A stretch of 63,221 nucleotides of DNA, taken from positions 1 to 63,221 of the forward strand of contig CAKUUG010000005.1 of NCBI GenBank assembly GCA_934692665.1. The letters run 5' to 3'. Origin of the DNA: an uncultured Candidatus Melainabacteria bacterium (lineage in GTDB: Bacteria; Cyanobacteriota; Vampirovibrionia; Gastranaerophilales; Gastranaerophilaceae). Below the pieces are notes generated by a model that saw nothing but the letters and a program-made list of their open reading frames with translations, did no database searches and had not been told where the DNA came from. Numbering within the stretch: the stretch's first letter is position 1; each line of letters opens with the position of its first letter. Position numbers and translations under genes: made by a program. Below are positions 52,360-61,498 of the stretch, piece by piece.

Positions 52360-55300
52360 ATGACAAATGGTGTAAATGGCGGATATAGAAGCATATTCGG
52401 TCTGGATTTTAAAAACAAAAAATCAACAGCAAAAACGACAGGCAATAAGATTAATACAGATATAAACTTAGAATTTGTATCTAAGATTGAAGCATTAAAA
52501 AAGCAACAAGCACAAGTTTCTGACGCCAAAAGCCAAGCTATGTTGGGAAACAAAACATACACCAGCGAACAATCACAAAAAGCACAAGAACAAATAGATG
52601 CAAATCGAGAAAAACAAACTCAAGCAATCGCCTATACAACAGCTGCCTATGGAGTGTTAAATGAAGCTCTTGGAAAAATTGAAGCTGCAAATTCAGCTGT
52701 AACATCTGCACAAAATGGAGTTAAAAGTGCTCAAACACTACTACACAATCTACAAAATGCAGAAGAACCAGATGAAGAAAGAATTCAAGAAGCAAAAAGT
52801 GCTCTAGAAGAAGCACAAAATGAACTAACCAACGCACAAGATGAACTATCTGCTGCACAAAATGAAGTTGACCAAGCAAATGCGGCTGTAGAAGAAGCTC
52901 AAGAAAAACAAGCAGAAATTGCAAATGAAATCGAACAAATGGCTTTTGCCGAAGATGATGAAACCGCAGAAGCCTCATCAGAAGAAGTTCTTAACGATTT
53001 CACCAACCAAATCGGGCAATACAGCGAAACGTTGACTGAACTTTCAGACAAAATTGCATCCTTACAAGAACAACTTTCTCAACAACAAACAGAAGCAAAT
53101 AAAAATCTAGAAGGTTACGATAGCGAAAACAAAAAAGACGACGCAAAATCCCAATCACCTCTTACAATAAACGATGACGGCACTGTGACCAGAACCAATT
53201 CCGATGGAACAATTACTGTCACAGAAACCAAAATGGTTGATGGCGAATTAGTAACCAATGAAACAATAAAACAAGCTGACGAAACTACAGATGACAAAGA
53301 ATGCAAAAAAGACCCGATTGTCTTCAAGTTTCCTAACGGAAATGCCCCCAATGGTTATGAATGTTATGTATTAATGGATTCAACTAATGACAAAAGAGAA
53401 AGCGGTATCCAATTTGATAGTTCAACGAATGGATATGATAGCGTTAGCGATTTCTTTGGTTCAGACTCTGAAGAATTAAAACAATTTGAAGATAATGGCA
53501 ATATTTCAATAAGAGATCTTTATGATGCCGGGATTAGATTAGTCTTATCTAACGAAGATGGACGACCTATAGATTTCGACGGACAAGAACTAAGCGAAAA
53601 TGACGAAGTTCGAGTTGCAAACTATGATGTTTGGGAAAATATTATAAATTATTCTCTCAAATATGAAAACGAAAACAAAGACGACATAAAACTCTACAAC
53701 AGCTACAATGAAGAAGTTGATAATGGAATTTTAGTAGAAAGCCATCTTATCGATGCCAACAACATTGGAACATACGGCCTAGAAAATTTTAATGAACCTA
53801 CAAGCAATGATAAGGATGCAACCACTACAGAAAACGTAAGTACTGCTTCGCAAAAAGATGTTCAATATGGCTACGACAAATACAATGAGAATAGAAACGA
53901 TGGGGAAACCTACGTTACCTATAACAAAAATAATGGACGCTACGAATTTAATACCCACAGTGGCAGAGGCAGTTACGTATGTAATATAATAGAAGGTTTA
54001 TATGGTGTAAATTATGCATCAAAAGAAGGCGAAGCTATATTAGGAAAATTGAAAGATTTAAACGAAAAATCCAAAGACAACCCTTACGCTACTGGTGTAG
54101 ATTTTTATTATGATAAACATGAAGGTGGCGACATATACGGTGCTTGGGGAATGGTGTATGCTGATGGAAAATTTGAGCTACCCACACGTACCGAACTAAG
54201 CGAAGCATTGCAAGGTGCCCATATTGACGACAGCAAAATAGAAGAAATTCTAGCAGGCATCCCCGATAATACTGATAAAACAGAAAATGACAAAACTGGT
54301 AATTTAGATTCGGTTGATATTCAATTAAGCGACAATGCTCAAAAATATCTTGAAATAATTAGCGGAAATACTGGAGCATTGGAAACCACATATAAGCAAA
54401 CTATTATAAATATTCCCAATAGTAATTATTTATCCAATGAAGAAAAAATATATTTATTAAGCAAAGTTTCAGATGTAGCAAATAGTGAAGATGACCCAAA
54501 TAAGCAAAATGCCATAGATAGTCTTTATTCACTAAAAACTAATAATCTTTCAGACATCAAAAGTATCTATGCAAATTATTTAAGCGAAGCAACTAATTTT
54601 GAAAATATTAAAATATATATGAACAAATATCAAAGCGTTAGCGGGTTTAAATTTAACTTTAATAACATAGATAACACTAAAATGGAAGAAATTATCCAAA
54701 ATTTAGTTAAAAGCGACAACAATCCATCATCTGGAGATTTATATGATCATTTAATTGAAGCTCTTGGGGTTCTTCCAAATAACATGAGCAAAAGACAGCT
54801 AGCAATTTCTACCCTAAATAACGGTAATTTATCAACAATGCAAAAACTAGAAATGATTAGTAAATTTAAAGAAGAAGAAAATTTATTTGGCGAAAAAGAC
54901 ATTGAAACAATTTTTAATGACGTCAATATAGACAACTTATTTGAAAGCACAATACAAGATTGCACAAATAATTTAGTAGAAAATTCTGCAGTTTTAAGAC
55001 AAAACCAACTGCTAAACATGTTAAATTTATATTCTAACATTACTGGTGATAGCTTAAATGAATACCTTGCAGACAAAACTGATAAAGATAAACAAAAGCT
55101 TGCAAACAGCGTAATAACACTACTTTCAAATCCAAATATTAGCGATGATTTAAGAAATAAACTTATAACCATGTTTGTTTCTAACCCACAAGCAGATGGC
55201 AACCCAACAGCTGAAGCTTTTGCAGGTTTGGTTCAAGAAGGCAATAGTGGCGATGATGAAACAAAACAAATTACAAGTTTATTTGAAGATTTCAGTTACG

Positions 55301-55596
55301 ACTTAGAAACTCTAGATGAAGTACGAACAGGAAGATTTTCAGAAATTATTGGAAGCGAAAACCGTGGCACAGTAGGTGCACTAAGAAAAGCTTTTATATA
55401 TATTTCAAAAAACTCCTCCAGCATGAGCAAAAAAGCCCAACAAGCCCTATTAGCATACGCATGTAATGGCAAAAACCCAGGTAAAATATTCAGAAATGGC
55501 AATTGCAAAAAAGAAGCCACATACCGAGATTCTGAATATTTTAACGAAAATCAACAAATAGCTTACTTGCCATTATTAATTAAAATTTGTTTTTAA
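52360..55596 (+). CDS. Large coiled-coil protein of unknown function
   Basis: A 1078-residue protein starting at MTNGVNGGYRS with AAAGGAATGACAAT upstream; the 44-codon extension to 52228 begins inside a terminator. Residues about 75-260 are an Ala/Gln/Glu-rich coiled coil (repeated AEEPDEERIQEAKSALEEAQNELTNAQDELSAAQ pattern, many seven-residue periods). A Thr/Asp/Asn-rich linker follows, then folded regions (FKFPNGNAPNGYECYVLMD; SVDIQLSDNAQKYLEIISGNTG). No signal peptide, transmembrane helix or anchor is seen. The opening YRSIFGLDFKNK is reminiscent of the SFKG-type starts. The role is unknown, perhaps structural or exported by an unidentified route. Confidence 0.8.
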   Translation: MTNGVNGGYRSIFGLDFKNKKSTAKTTGNKINTDINLEFVSKIEALKKQQAQVSDAKSQAMLGNKTYTSEQSQKAQEQIDANREKQTQAIAYTTAAYGVLNEALGKIEAANSAVTSAQNGVKSAQTLLHNLQNAEEPDEERIQEAKSALEEAQNELTNAQDELSAAQNEVDQANAAVEEAQEKQAEIANEIEQMAFAEDDETAEASSEEVLNDFTNQIGQYSETLTELSDKIASLQEQLSQQQTEANKNLEGYDSENKKDDAKSQSPLTINDDGTVTRTNSDGTITVTETKMVDGELVTNETIKQADETTDDKECKKDPIVFKFPNGNAPNGYECYVLMDSTNDKRESGIQFDSSTNGYDSVSDFFGSDSEELKQFEDNGNISIRDLYDAGIRLVLSNEDGRPIDFDGQELSENDEVRVANYDVWENIINYSLKYENENKDDIKLYNSYNEEVDNGILVESHLIDANNIGTYGLENFNEPTSNDKDATTTENVSTASQKDVQYGYDKYNENRNDGETYVTYNKNNGRYEFNTHSGRGSYVCNIIEGLYGVNYASKEGEAILGKLKDLNEKSKDNPYATGVDFYYDKHEGGDIYGAWGMVYADGKFELPTRTELSEALQGAHIDDSKIEEILAGIPDNTDKTENDKTGNLDSVDIQLSDNAQKYLEIISGNTGALETTYKQTIINIPNSNYLSNEEKIYLLSKVSDVANSEDDPNKQNAIDSLYSLKTNNLSDIKSIYANYLSEATNFENIKIYMNKYQSVSGFKFNFNNIDNTKMEEIIQNLVKSDNNPSSGDLYDHLIEALGVLPNNMSKRQLAISTLNNGNLSTMQKLEMISKFKEEENLFGEKDIETIFNDVNIDNLFESTIQDCTNNLVENSAVLRQNQLLNMLNLYSNITGDSLNEYLADKTDKDKQKLANSVITLLSNPNISDDLRNKLITMFVSNPQADGNPTAEAFAGLVQEGNSGDDETKQITSLFEDFSYDLETLDEVRTGRFSEIIGSENRGTVGALRKAFIYISKNSSSMSKKAQQALLAYACNGKNPGKIFRNGNCKKEATYRDSEYFNENQQIAYLPLLIKICF

Positions 55597-55621
55597 ATTC
55601 TACAAGAATCCCCAAAAAACT

Positions 55622-55647
55622 AAAAAAGAGCCAAAAGGCTCTTTTTT
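55622..55647. terminator. Bidirectional terminator
   Basis: AAAGAGCC and GGCTCTTT arms around AAAA with A and T runs on either side. It serves the 1078-aa gene and tRNA-Gly. Confidence 0.85.
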
Positions 55648-55648
55648 A

Positions 55649-55724
55649 TGGAGCGGAAGACGGGGCTCGAACCCGCAACATCCTGCTTGGAAGGCAGGTA
55701 CTCTACCAATTGAGTTACTTCCGC
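55649..55724 (-). tRNA. tRNA-Gly (anticodon TCC)
   Basis: A complete cloverleaf on the minus strand. The acceptor stem is GCGGAAG/CTTCCGC, the anticodon stem CTGCC-type with TTCCAA loop, and the T arm GCGGG-TTCGAGC-CCCGT. CCA is encoded at 55651-55649. Confidence 0.97.
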
Positions 55725-55785
55725 AACACATACAATTTAACAATAAAAATCAAAAAAAATCAAGATATTTTTAAAATTTTATATT

Positions 55786-57060
55786 CTAAATTTCATCAGA
55801 TTTTACAAATTCTTGCATTTTTTTGTGATCAAAACAATTTTCCCAACGAGCAACAACAGCTGTTGCAACACAGTTTCCGATTAGATTTACTGTAGTTCTG
55901 CCCATATCCAGTATTTGGTCAATTCCCAATAACACCGCAACTCCAACTACAGGAAGTCCAAAACTAGCCAATGTCCCTGTCAAAATAACCAGAGAAACTC
56001 TGGGGACTCCTGCTATACCTTTTGATGTCAACATTAAAGCAAGCATAATCATTAACTGTTGTTCCAGCGGAATATTTATGCCAACAATTTGTGCACAAAA
56101 TAAAGTCGCAAGTGTCAAATAAAGCGTCGAACCATCCAAATTGAATGTATATCCCATCGGCATAACAAAACTAACAATACTTTTTGGCACACCGAATTTT
56201 TCCATTTGTTCCATTGCCTTTGGAAGTGCAGCTTCTGAAGTAGCTGTCGTAAAAGCAAGAAGTGCCGGATTTTTTATTGTTCTCAATAAATCAATAAAAG
56301 AAACCCTAATAATTCTACAAGCAAGAGCCAGAACCACAACCAAAAACACAAACAAAGAAAGATAAGTTATACCAATGAGTCTGGCATAATTAATAAGGAT
56401 CTTTATTCCGTTATGTCCGATAGTTGCACTAATTGCTCCAAAAACGCCCAAAGGTGCAAATTTCATCACATATTGGGTAAATTTAAACATTATATCGCAC
56501 ATGCTATGCATAATATCCAATACAGGTCTTGCTTTTGAGCCACAAGCAGAAATTGCAATTGAAAAGAAAATTGCAAAAACAACAATTTGTAACAAATGTC
56601 CTTTTGCCATAGCATCAACGACACTTTCTGGAAAAGCTTCAACAAACATATCAACAAAACCCGCATGTTGAACAATGCTTGATGTTTGCATTTTGTTAAC
56701 TACCGCCATAGAAGCGGAACTTACTTCCATATTAAAGCCTGCACCCGGTTTCAGGATATTTGCAACAACAAGCCCGATTATAAGAGCCATAGTTGTAGCG
56801 ATTTCAAAATATATTATTGCTTTTAATCCGATTTTGCCTAAGTGTTTGATATCACTATGGCCTGCAATACCAACCGTTAACGTTGCAAAAATTAAAGGGG
56901 CGATAATCATTTTTATCATTCTTAAGAATATATCAGCCAAAGGTTGCATTTTTACAGCATATTGAGGTGCAAGCCAACCAAAAATTATGCCCAAAATCAA
57001 TGCAACAAAAATTTGCAAAGTTACTTTTTTGTTATTGTTTGTTTTTGCTCCAGCCGTCAT
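55786..57060 (-). CDS. Dicarboxylate/amino acid:cation symporter (DAACS)
   Basis: A 424-residue GltP/DctA-type transporter with eight helices and two re-entrant loops. Markers are FLRMIKMIIAPLIFATL (near 45-60), TATSEAALPKAMEQME (HP1), PMGYTFNLDGSTLYLTLATLF (TM7) and GIAGVPRVSLVILTGTLASFGLP (HP2). The loss of the second Ser in the serine-rich HP1 loop (TTATSEA for SSSS-type) may change affinity. Likely substrates are C4-dicarboxylates or glutamate/aspartate with Na+ or H+. It forms a single-gene unit between tRNA-Gly and alaS. Confidence 0.92.
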   Translation of the reverse strand: MTAGAKTNNNKKVTLQIFVALILGIIFGWLAPQYAVKMQPLADIFLRMIKMIIAPLIFATLTVGIAGHSDIKHLGKIGLKAIIYFEIATTMALIIGLVVANILKPGAGFNMEVSSASMAVVNKMQTSSIVQHAGFVDMFVEAFPESVVDAMAKGHLLQIVVFAIFFSIAISACGSKARPVLDIMHSMCDIMFKFTQYVMKFAPLGVFGAISATIGHNGIKILINYARLIGITYLSLFVFLVVVLALACRIIRVSFIDLLRTIKNPALLAFTTATSEAALPKAMEQMEKFGVPKSIVSFVMPMGYTFNLDGSTLYLTLATLFCAQIVGINIPLEQQLMIMLALMLTSKGIAGVPRVSLVILTGTLASFGLPVVGVAVLLGIDQILDMGRTTVNLIGNCVATAVVARWENCFDHKKMQEFVKSDEI

Positions 57061-57109
57061 ATTCTAATTATATTACAAACATAGCAGACTTTGATAAATT
57101 CTTTATACG

Positions 57110-57140
57110 AATGACCTCTTTTAAGATAAAAGAGGTCATT
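57110..57140. terminator. Perfect 14-bp inverted repeat, terminator-like
   Basis: AATGACCTCTTTTA and TAAAAGAGGTCATT with an AGA loop, 17 bp downstream of the alaS stop. The T run is short on either side, so termination strength is uncertain. Confidence 0.6.
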
Positions 57141-57156
57141 TTGTGTTTTATATTTG

Positions 57157-59814
57157 CTATTTCAGGGCTTCGATAACATTATTTTCTACATTTTTTAAAA
57201 CGTCATCAATATTATCTTGCGTTTTGCCCATACCTTGTGCCATTTGGGGTTTTCCACCACCATTACCCTTTAGGGCTTTTGTAATTTCTGCAACCAGTTT
57301 TCCTGCTTGGATAGTTTTTGTTAATTCATCAGAAACTTTAGAAATAACAAAAACCGTTCCGTCTTTTTTCATAGAACAAAGCACGACAACTGATTTTCCA
57401 AGTTTTGAAGACAACAACTCAATACCCGTTTTAAGAGCATTAGGATTAAATTCTTCAACTTTTGAAATAAACAATTTGGAATCATTCACGGTTTTCGCTT
57501 TTGAAATAAATGTTGCAAATTGATTTTTTACATTATTTGCTTCCATATCTGCCAATTTCAATGACAAATTCTTTACTTCTTCAGTCAATTTGTTAATTTT
57601 GCCTTGGATTTCATTTGCAGGCAATTTGTTTGTTTTTGACAAATTATCCAAAATATCTGATTTTGAATTTAACATTTCAAAACAAGCATCAGAACAAACT
57701 ACTTCCATCCTTCTAACACCTGCAGATGTTGCTGATTCTGAGATGATTTTTGCCATTCGAAGTTCACAAGAATTGTCCACATGACAACCTGCACAAAGCT
57801 CTTTTGAAATGCATTCATCACCCAAATCAAAAGAAACTACTCGAACATAGTCACCATATTTTTCACCAAACAACGCCATTGCTCCGGTTTGGTTTGCTTC
57901 ATCCAGTGACATAACTTTTGTTGTTCTTGTATATCCAACTTTAATCCATTGATTAATCAGATTTTGAACTTTTTTAATTTCTTCGGTTTTTAAAGCTCTA
58001 TCAAATGTAAAATCATATCTTGTTTTATTTTCTTCTACATAAGAACCGGCTTGGTGAACTTCTTTTCCAAGTACTTTTTGAAGTGCAGCTTGCAAAAGAT
58101 GAGCCAACGAGTGATGTTTTGTAATTTCTTTTCTTCTTTCAACATCGATTTGTGCTTTTAGAGTATCACCGATTTTTACTTGGTTTTCTAAAACAACGGT
58201 TCTATGAACAAAAATATCTTGAACTTTAAAAGTTTTAACAACCTCTAATTTTTCGCCATTTACTTCTAAAATACCGCTATCGCCAACTTGTCCGCCGCAT
58301 TCTGCATAAAATGGAGTTTTATCTAAAATGATATCGAACACACCATCTGAGGCTGTTTCGACATTCTTGCAATTTTCGTCAACTATTGCAAGAATTTTTG
58401 CTTCGCAAGTATTTTCTTCGTAACCAACAAAATCTGTTGCAGGATTTTTTATATAAGCAAGATCGTCCGTGATTGTTACTTTTTGCATAGCATTTCTTGC
58501 TCTATCTTTTTGCTCTTGCATTGCTTTTTTGAAGCCAATTTCGTCTACTGTTACGTTTTTTTCCTCTGAAATTTCTTTTGTTAATTCGTAAGGAAAACCG
58601 TACGTATCGTACAATTTGAACGCAACTTCACCGGAAATTGTTTTGTTTGTATTGAGAGCTTTTTCGATTTCGTCTTCAATTAATTGATATCCTCTATCTA
58701 ACGTGAGTTTAAATCTTTCTTCTTCTTTTTGGACAGTAGATAGGATTTTTTCTTCGTTATTTTTTAATTCAGGATATTGGCTAGAATATTTTTCAATAAC
58801 TGTTTCAATTATTGGTCTTAAAAACGGCAAATCAAGTCCCAACAAATAGCCATGCCTCAATGCACGTCTTAAAATCATTCTTAAAACGTAGCCTCTGCCT
58901 TCGTTTGATGGCATAATACCATCAGCTATCATAAAAGATACGCAGCGGCTGTGATCTGTAACGATACGCAAAGAAACATCTGTTTTTTCATTTTCTTTGT
59001 ATTTTTTGCCTGAAATTTGTGAAACTTTTTCTATAATGTGTCTTAATACATCCGTTTCAAAAGTAGATTCAACACCTTGGCAAACCATCGCAATACGTTC
59101 AAGCCCCATGCCTGTGTCTACATTTTTCTTTGCAAGCGGAGTCTGGTTGCCTTCTTCATCTTGGAACAATTCAGTAAATACCATATTCCAAATCTCAACC
59201 CAGCGGTCGCATTCACATGTATCAATTCCACAATTATCACTACATTTTAAATGTTCACCCAAATCATAGTGAATTTCGCTACAAGGCCCACAAGAACCTG
59301 TTGGCCCCGGAGGACCCCAGAAATTGTCTTTTTTGCCTTTTCTGATTATTCTTTTTGGGTCAATATCCGTTTCTTTAACCCAAATATCATACGCTTCATC
59401 ATCTGTTTCAAAAATAGTTACCCAGAGTCTATCTTTGTCGAGTCCGAGGTACTCTTTGCTTGTTACAAATTCCCACGCCCAAGGTATAACTTCTTTTTTG
59501 TAATAATCACCCCAAGCAAAATTTCCAAGCATTTCAAAAAAAGTGTGGTGACGAGGCGTGCGTCCTACATTTTCAATATCTGAATCTTTTCCGCCGGCTC
59601 TGGCACATTTTTGACATGTGCAAGCTCTTGCAGGTTTGTACGGTGGTTCTTCCAAGCCCAAATAATAAGGCACAAACTGAACCATGCCGGCACTTGTTAA
59701 CAATAAAGTCGGGTTATCAGGAACCAAACTAGAACTTTCGACTCGAGTCGAATTGTGTTTTTCTTCAAAAAACTTTAAAAAGCCTTCTCTTATTTCATCT
59801 GTTGTTTTCATCAT
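57157..59814 (-). CDS. alaS: Alanyl-tRNA synthetase
   Basis: An 885-residue class II synthetase. Catalytic-domain markers are SLVPDNPTLLLTSAGMVQFVPYYLG, the GKKDNFWGPPGPTGSCGPCSEIHYD motif and GRGYVLRMILRRALRHG. The editing domain has HHSLAHLLQAAL and CAGCHVDNS zinc-binding residues; the C-terminal oligomerisation part ends GNGGGKPQMAQGMG. It charges tRNA-Ala. Length (about 875-890) is normal. A tandem ATG start at 59814 is chosen. Confidence 0.97.
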   Translation of the reverse strand: MMKTTDEIREGFLKFFEEKHNSTRVESSSLVPDNPTLLLTSAGMVQFVPYYLGLEEPPYKPARACTCQKCARAGGKDSDIENVGRTPRHHTFFEMLGNFAWGDYYKKEVIPWAWEFVTSKEYLGLDKDRLWVTIFETDDEAYDIWVKETDIDPKRIIRKGKKDNFWGPPGPTGSCGPCSEIHYDLGEHLKCSDNCGIDTCECDRWVEIWNMVFTELFQDEEGNQTPLAKKNVDTGMGLERIAMVCQGVESTFETDVLRHIIEKVSQISGKKYKENEKTDVSLRIVTDHSRCVSFMIADGIMPSNEGRGYVLRMILRRALRHGYLLGLDLPFLRPIIETVIEKYSSQYPELKNNEEKILSTVQKEEERFKLTLDRGYQLIEDEIEKALNTNKTISGEVAFKLYDTYGFPYELTKEISEEKNVTVDEIGFKKAMQEQKDRARNAMQKVTITDDLAYIKNPATDFVGYEENTCEAKILAIVDENCKNVETASDGVFDIILDKTPFYAECGGQVGDSGILEVNGEKLEVVKTFKVQDIFVHRTVVLENQVKIGDTLKAQIDVERRKEITKHHSLAHLLQAALQKVLGKEVHQAGSYVEENKTRYDFTFDRALKTEEIKKVQNLINQWIKVGYTRTTKVMSLDEANQTGAMALFGEKYGDYVRVVSFDLGDECISKELCAGCHVDNSCELRMAKIISESATSAGVRRMEVVCSDACFEMLNSKSDILDNLSKTNKLPANEIQGKINKLTEEVKNLSLKLADMEANNVKNQFATFISKAKTVNDSKLFISKVEEFNPNALKTGIELLSSKLGKSVVVLCSMKKDGTVFVISKVSDELTKTIQAGKLVAEITKALKGNGGGKPQMAQGMGKTQDNIDDVLKNVENNVIEALK

Positions 59815-59872
59815 AATGCTTTAATTTTATCACAAAGAAAATTTTGCTATCAATAAAAAATTTATCTTTTTT

Positions 59873-59901
59873 AAAAAAAAGAAGCTATATAAAATAGCTT
59901 C
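59873..59901 (-). terminator. Terminator of the small secreted-protein genes
   Basis: On the minus strand GAAGCTAT and ATAGCTTC arms around TTTAT, followed by eight T, 41 bp after the stop of the 95-aa gene. Confidence 0.85.
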
Positions 59902-59941
59902 ACTTTTTGGAATTACAAGTGCATAAAAAGTATAAATAAGA

Positions 59942-60229
59942 CTAAATTGAAAAATGTATGCTAGCTCCCACATTTCCGTATAGATAGCTATAATACGGCA
60001 TTGGATAATAACCGACAGGATATGAATTCGGATAGTTTATATTTATGTTGAAATTTCCTCTATCATACATTGGAGGATGCATTCTTCTGTGTGGATTGTG
60101 CATCGGCATTCTATGACCATAACCTACAATAATTTGTTTTTTGGGATGTTTTGCTTGTGCTTGCACTTGCATTTGGAAACAAACAAAAACTCCGAACAAT
60201 AAAAAAATTAAAGCTAATTTCTTTTTCAT
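59942..60229 (-). CDS. Small secreted His/Tyr/Pro-rich protein
   Basis: A 95-residue protein. MKKKLALIFLLFGVFVCFQMQVQAQA is a clear signal peptide. The mature part is rich in His, Met, Pro and Tyr (GYGHRMPMHNPHRRMHPPMYDRG, then YPMPYYSYLYG), which could bind metal ions or be disordered. No family is recognised. It follows the 91-aa secreted protein by 42 bp on the same strand. Confidence 0.78.
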   Translation of the reverse strand: MKKKLALIFLLFGVFVCFQMQVQAQAKHPKKQIIVGYGHRMPMHNPHRRMHPPMYDRGNFNININYPNSYPVGYYPMPYYSYLYGNVGASIHFSI

Positions 60230-60271
60230 AATCCGTTCTCCTTTTGTTTTGGTTAATCCTATAATGTTTAT

Positions 60272-60547
60272 TTAATTCATATAATTTTGATAATTATACG
60301 CACTAAGCCTGTAGCTGTGGTATTTTTGCTTATTTGGAGAACATGAACCTATATATCTTACTTTTGACGTAGAAATCACATAATGCCCCCTTGCATAAAA
60401 CGATTCTCTGGGAGTTGCCCCCATTGAACAAGTTGCATAGTGCCTACTTCTTAATGATGTACCATCTGCCAATTTGTTTGCAGATGCCATATTTACTGTT
60501 GTTATCAGCAATACAAAAACAATAAATGCCACATTTACACTTTTCAT
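60272..60547 (-). CDS. Small secreted protein
   Basis: A 91-residue protein with signal peptide MKSVNVAFIVFVLLITTVNMASA-NK. The mature part has Arg/Ser/Tyr-rich sequence and two Cys (HYATCSMG and YIGSCSPNK) that could form a disulfide. The function is unknown. It probably shares a transcript with the 95-aa gene. Confidence 0.75.
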   Translation of the reverse strand: MKSVNVAFIVFVLLITTVNMASANKLADGTSLRSRHYATCSMGATPRESFYARGHYVISTSKVRYIGSCSPNKQKYHSYRLSAYNYQNYMN

Positions 60548-60631
60548 TCATTAACCTCACATACTTCTTGCTGTGTATAACGAGTGAAATTGCATTTTGT
60601 TCGTTTTTTGTTTTATTGTTTTAATATTTGT

Positions 60632-61498
60632 TTACAATATCAAAACACCCGCCAAGACAACCAAATAAAATAAAAACAAAGCTTTAATCGTCGAATCTTT
60701 TTCAATAAAATGAATAGGGTCGTCTTTTTCTTTTGTTGTAAAAATCAACAACAACAATCGAAAAACAATCAATGTAAAAGGAATAGCTGTCAAATACAAA
60801 AATTCACTCTCTGCTCTTTTGATTGTTGTTTCATCCAAAACATAAGTAAAATAAAACGAAATAGATAATATTGCATTAATCAAAACAAAATAATTTGCAA
60901 TTTGAATATCAAAACTTTTCAGAGATTTTCTACATTTTTCGCCATTATTGATTAGTTCAAGTTCTAGCTTTCTTTTTGTAAAAGTAAAAAACATTGAAAC
61001 AAAAAACGTAAGCAAAATAACCAACGGAGATGGAAGAACTTTTATTGCACAACAACCGGCAACAACTCTAAAAATAAAACCCAATGCTATGCAAAAAACA
61101 TCAATAATTGCAAGATTTTTAAAATTCAAAGAATAAAAAACATTCAAAACAAAATAACTAACAACCATCAAAAGACACAATCTATCAAGCAAACAACAAC
61201 ACAAAACGCTAAAAATTAATAACAAAACAAAAAGCACAATCGCCAATTTTTTAGAAATTTTTCCGCTTGCAATCGGTCGTTTGCATTTTTCAGGATGAAG
61301 TCTGTCTTTTTCAATGTCAACCAAATCATTCATCACATAAACACAAGAAGAAATCAAACAAAAAGCAACAAAAATAATGCAGCTTTTGACGATTAAATCA
61401 ACTTTCAAAAAATTCAAAGAAAAAATCAAAGGAACAAAAACTATGAGATTTTTCACATAATGATTTATTTTTAAAGTTTTCAAAATATCTTTATACAT
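60632..61498 (-). CDS. UbiA-family prenyltransferase, decaprenyl-phosphate phosphoribosyltransferase-like
   Basis: A 288-residue membrane protein with about eight helices starting MYKDILKTLKINHYVKNLIVFVPLIFSL. The first Asp-rich motif is YVMNDLVDIEKDRLHPEKCKRPIASG. The layout, with RPIASG after the first DxxxD, is that of the Rv3806c-type enzymes that join PRPP to polyprenyl phosphate. The start overlaps the upstream stop by one base (TAATG). The product would feed a polyprenyl-linked pentose, and the GT-C-like neighbour would use it. The second motif is less exact (NAILSISFYFTYVLDE), so the substrate is not certain. Confidence 0.8.
   Translation of the reverse strand: MYKDILKTLKINHYVKNLIVFVPLIFSLNFLKVDLIVKSCIIFVAFCLISSCVYVMNDLVDIEKDRLHPEKCKRPIASGKISKKLAIVLFVLLLIFSVLCCCLLDRLCLLMVVSYFVLNVFYSLNFKNLAIIDVFCIALGFIFRVVAGCCAIKVLPSPLVILLTFFVSMFFTFTKRKLELELINNGEKCRKSLKSFDIQIANYFVLINAILSISFYFTYVLDETTIKRAESEFLYLTAIPFTLIVFRLLLLIFTTKEKDDPIHFIEKDSTIKALFLFYLVVLAGVLIL

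Noticed and set aside
52721..52978. Leu/His-rich minus-strand frame inside the coiled-coil gene
   Set aside because: It arises from the complementary strand of the Glu/Ala/Gln heptads and is not a gene.
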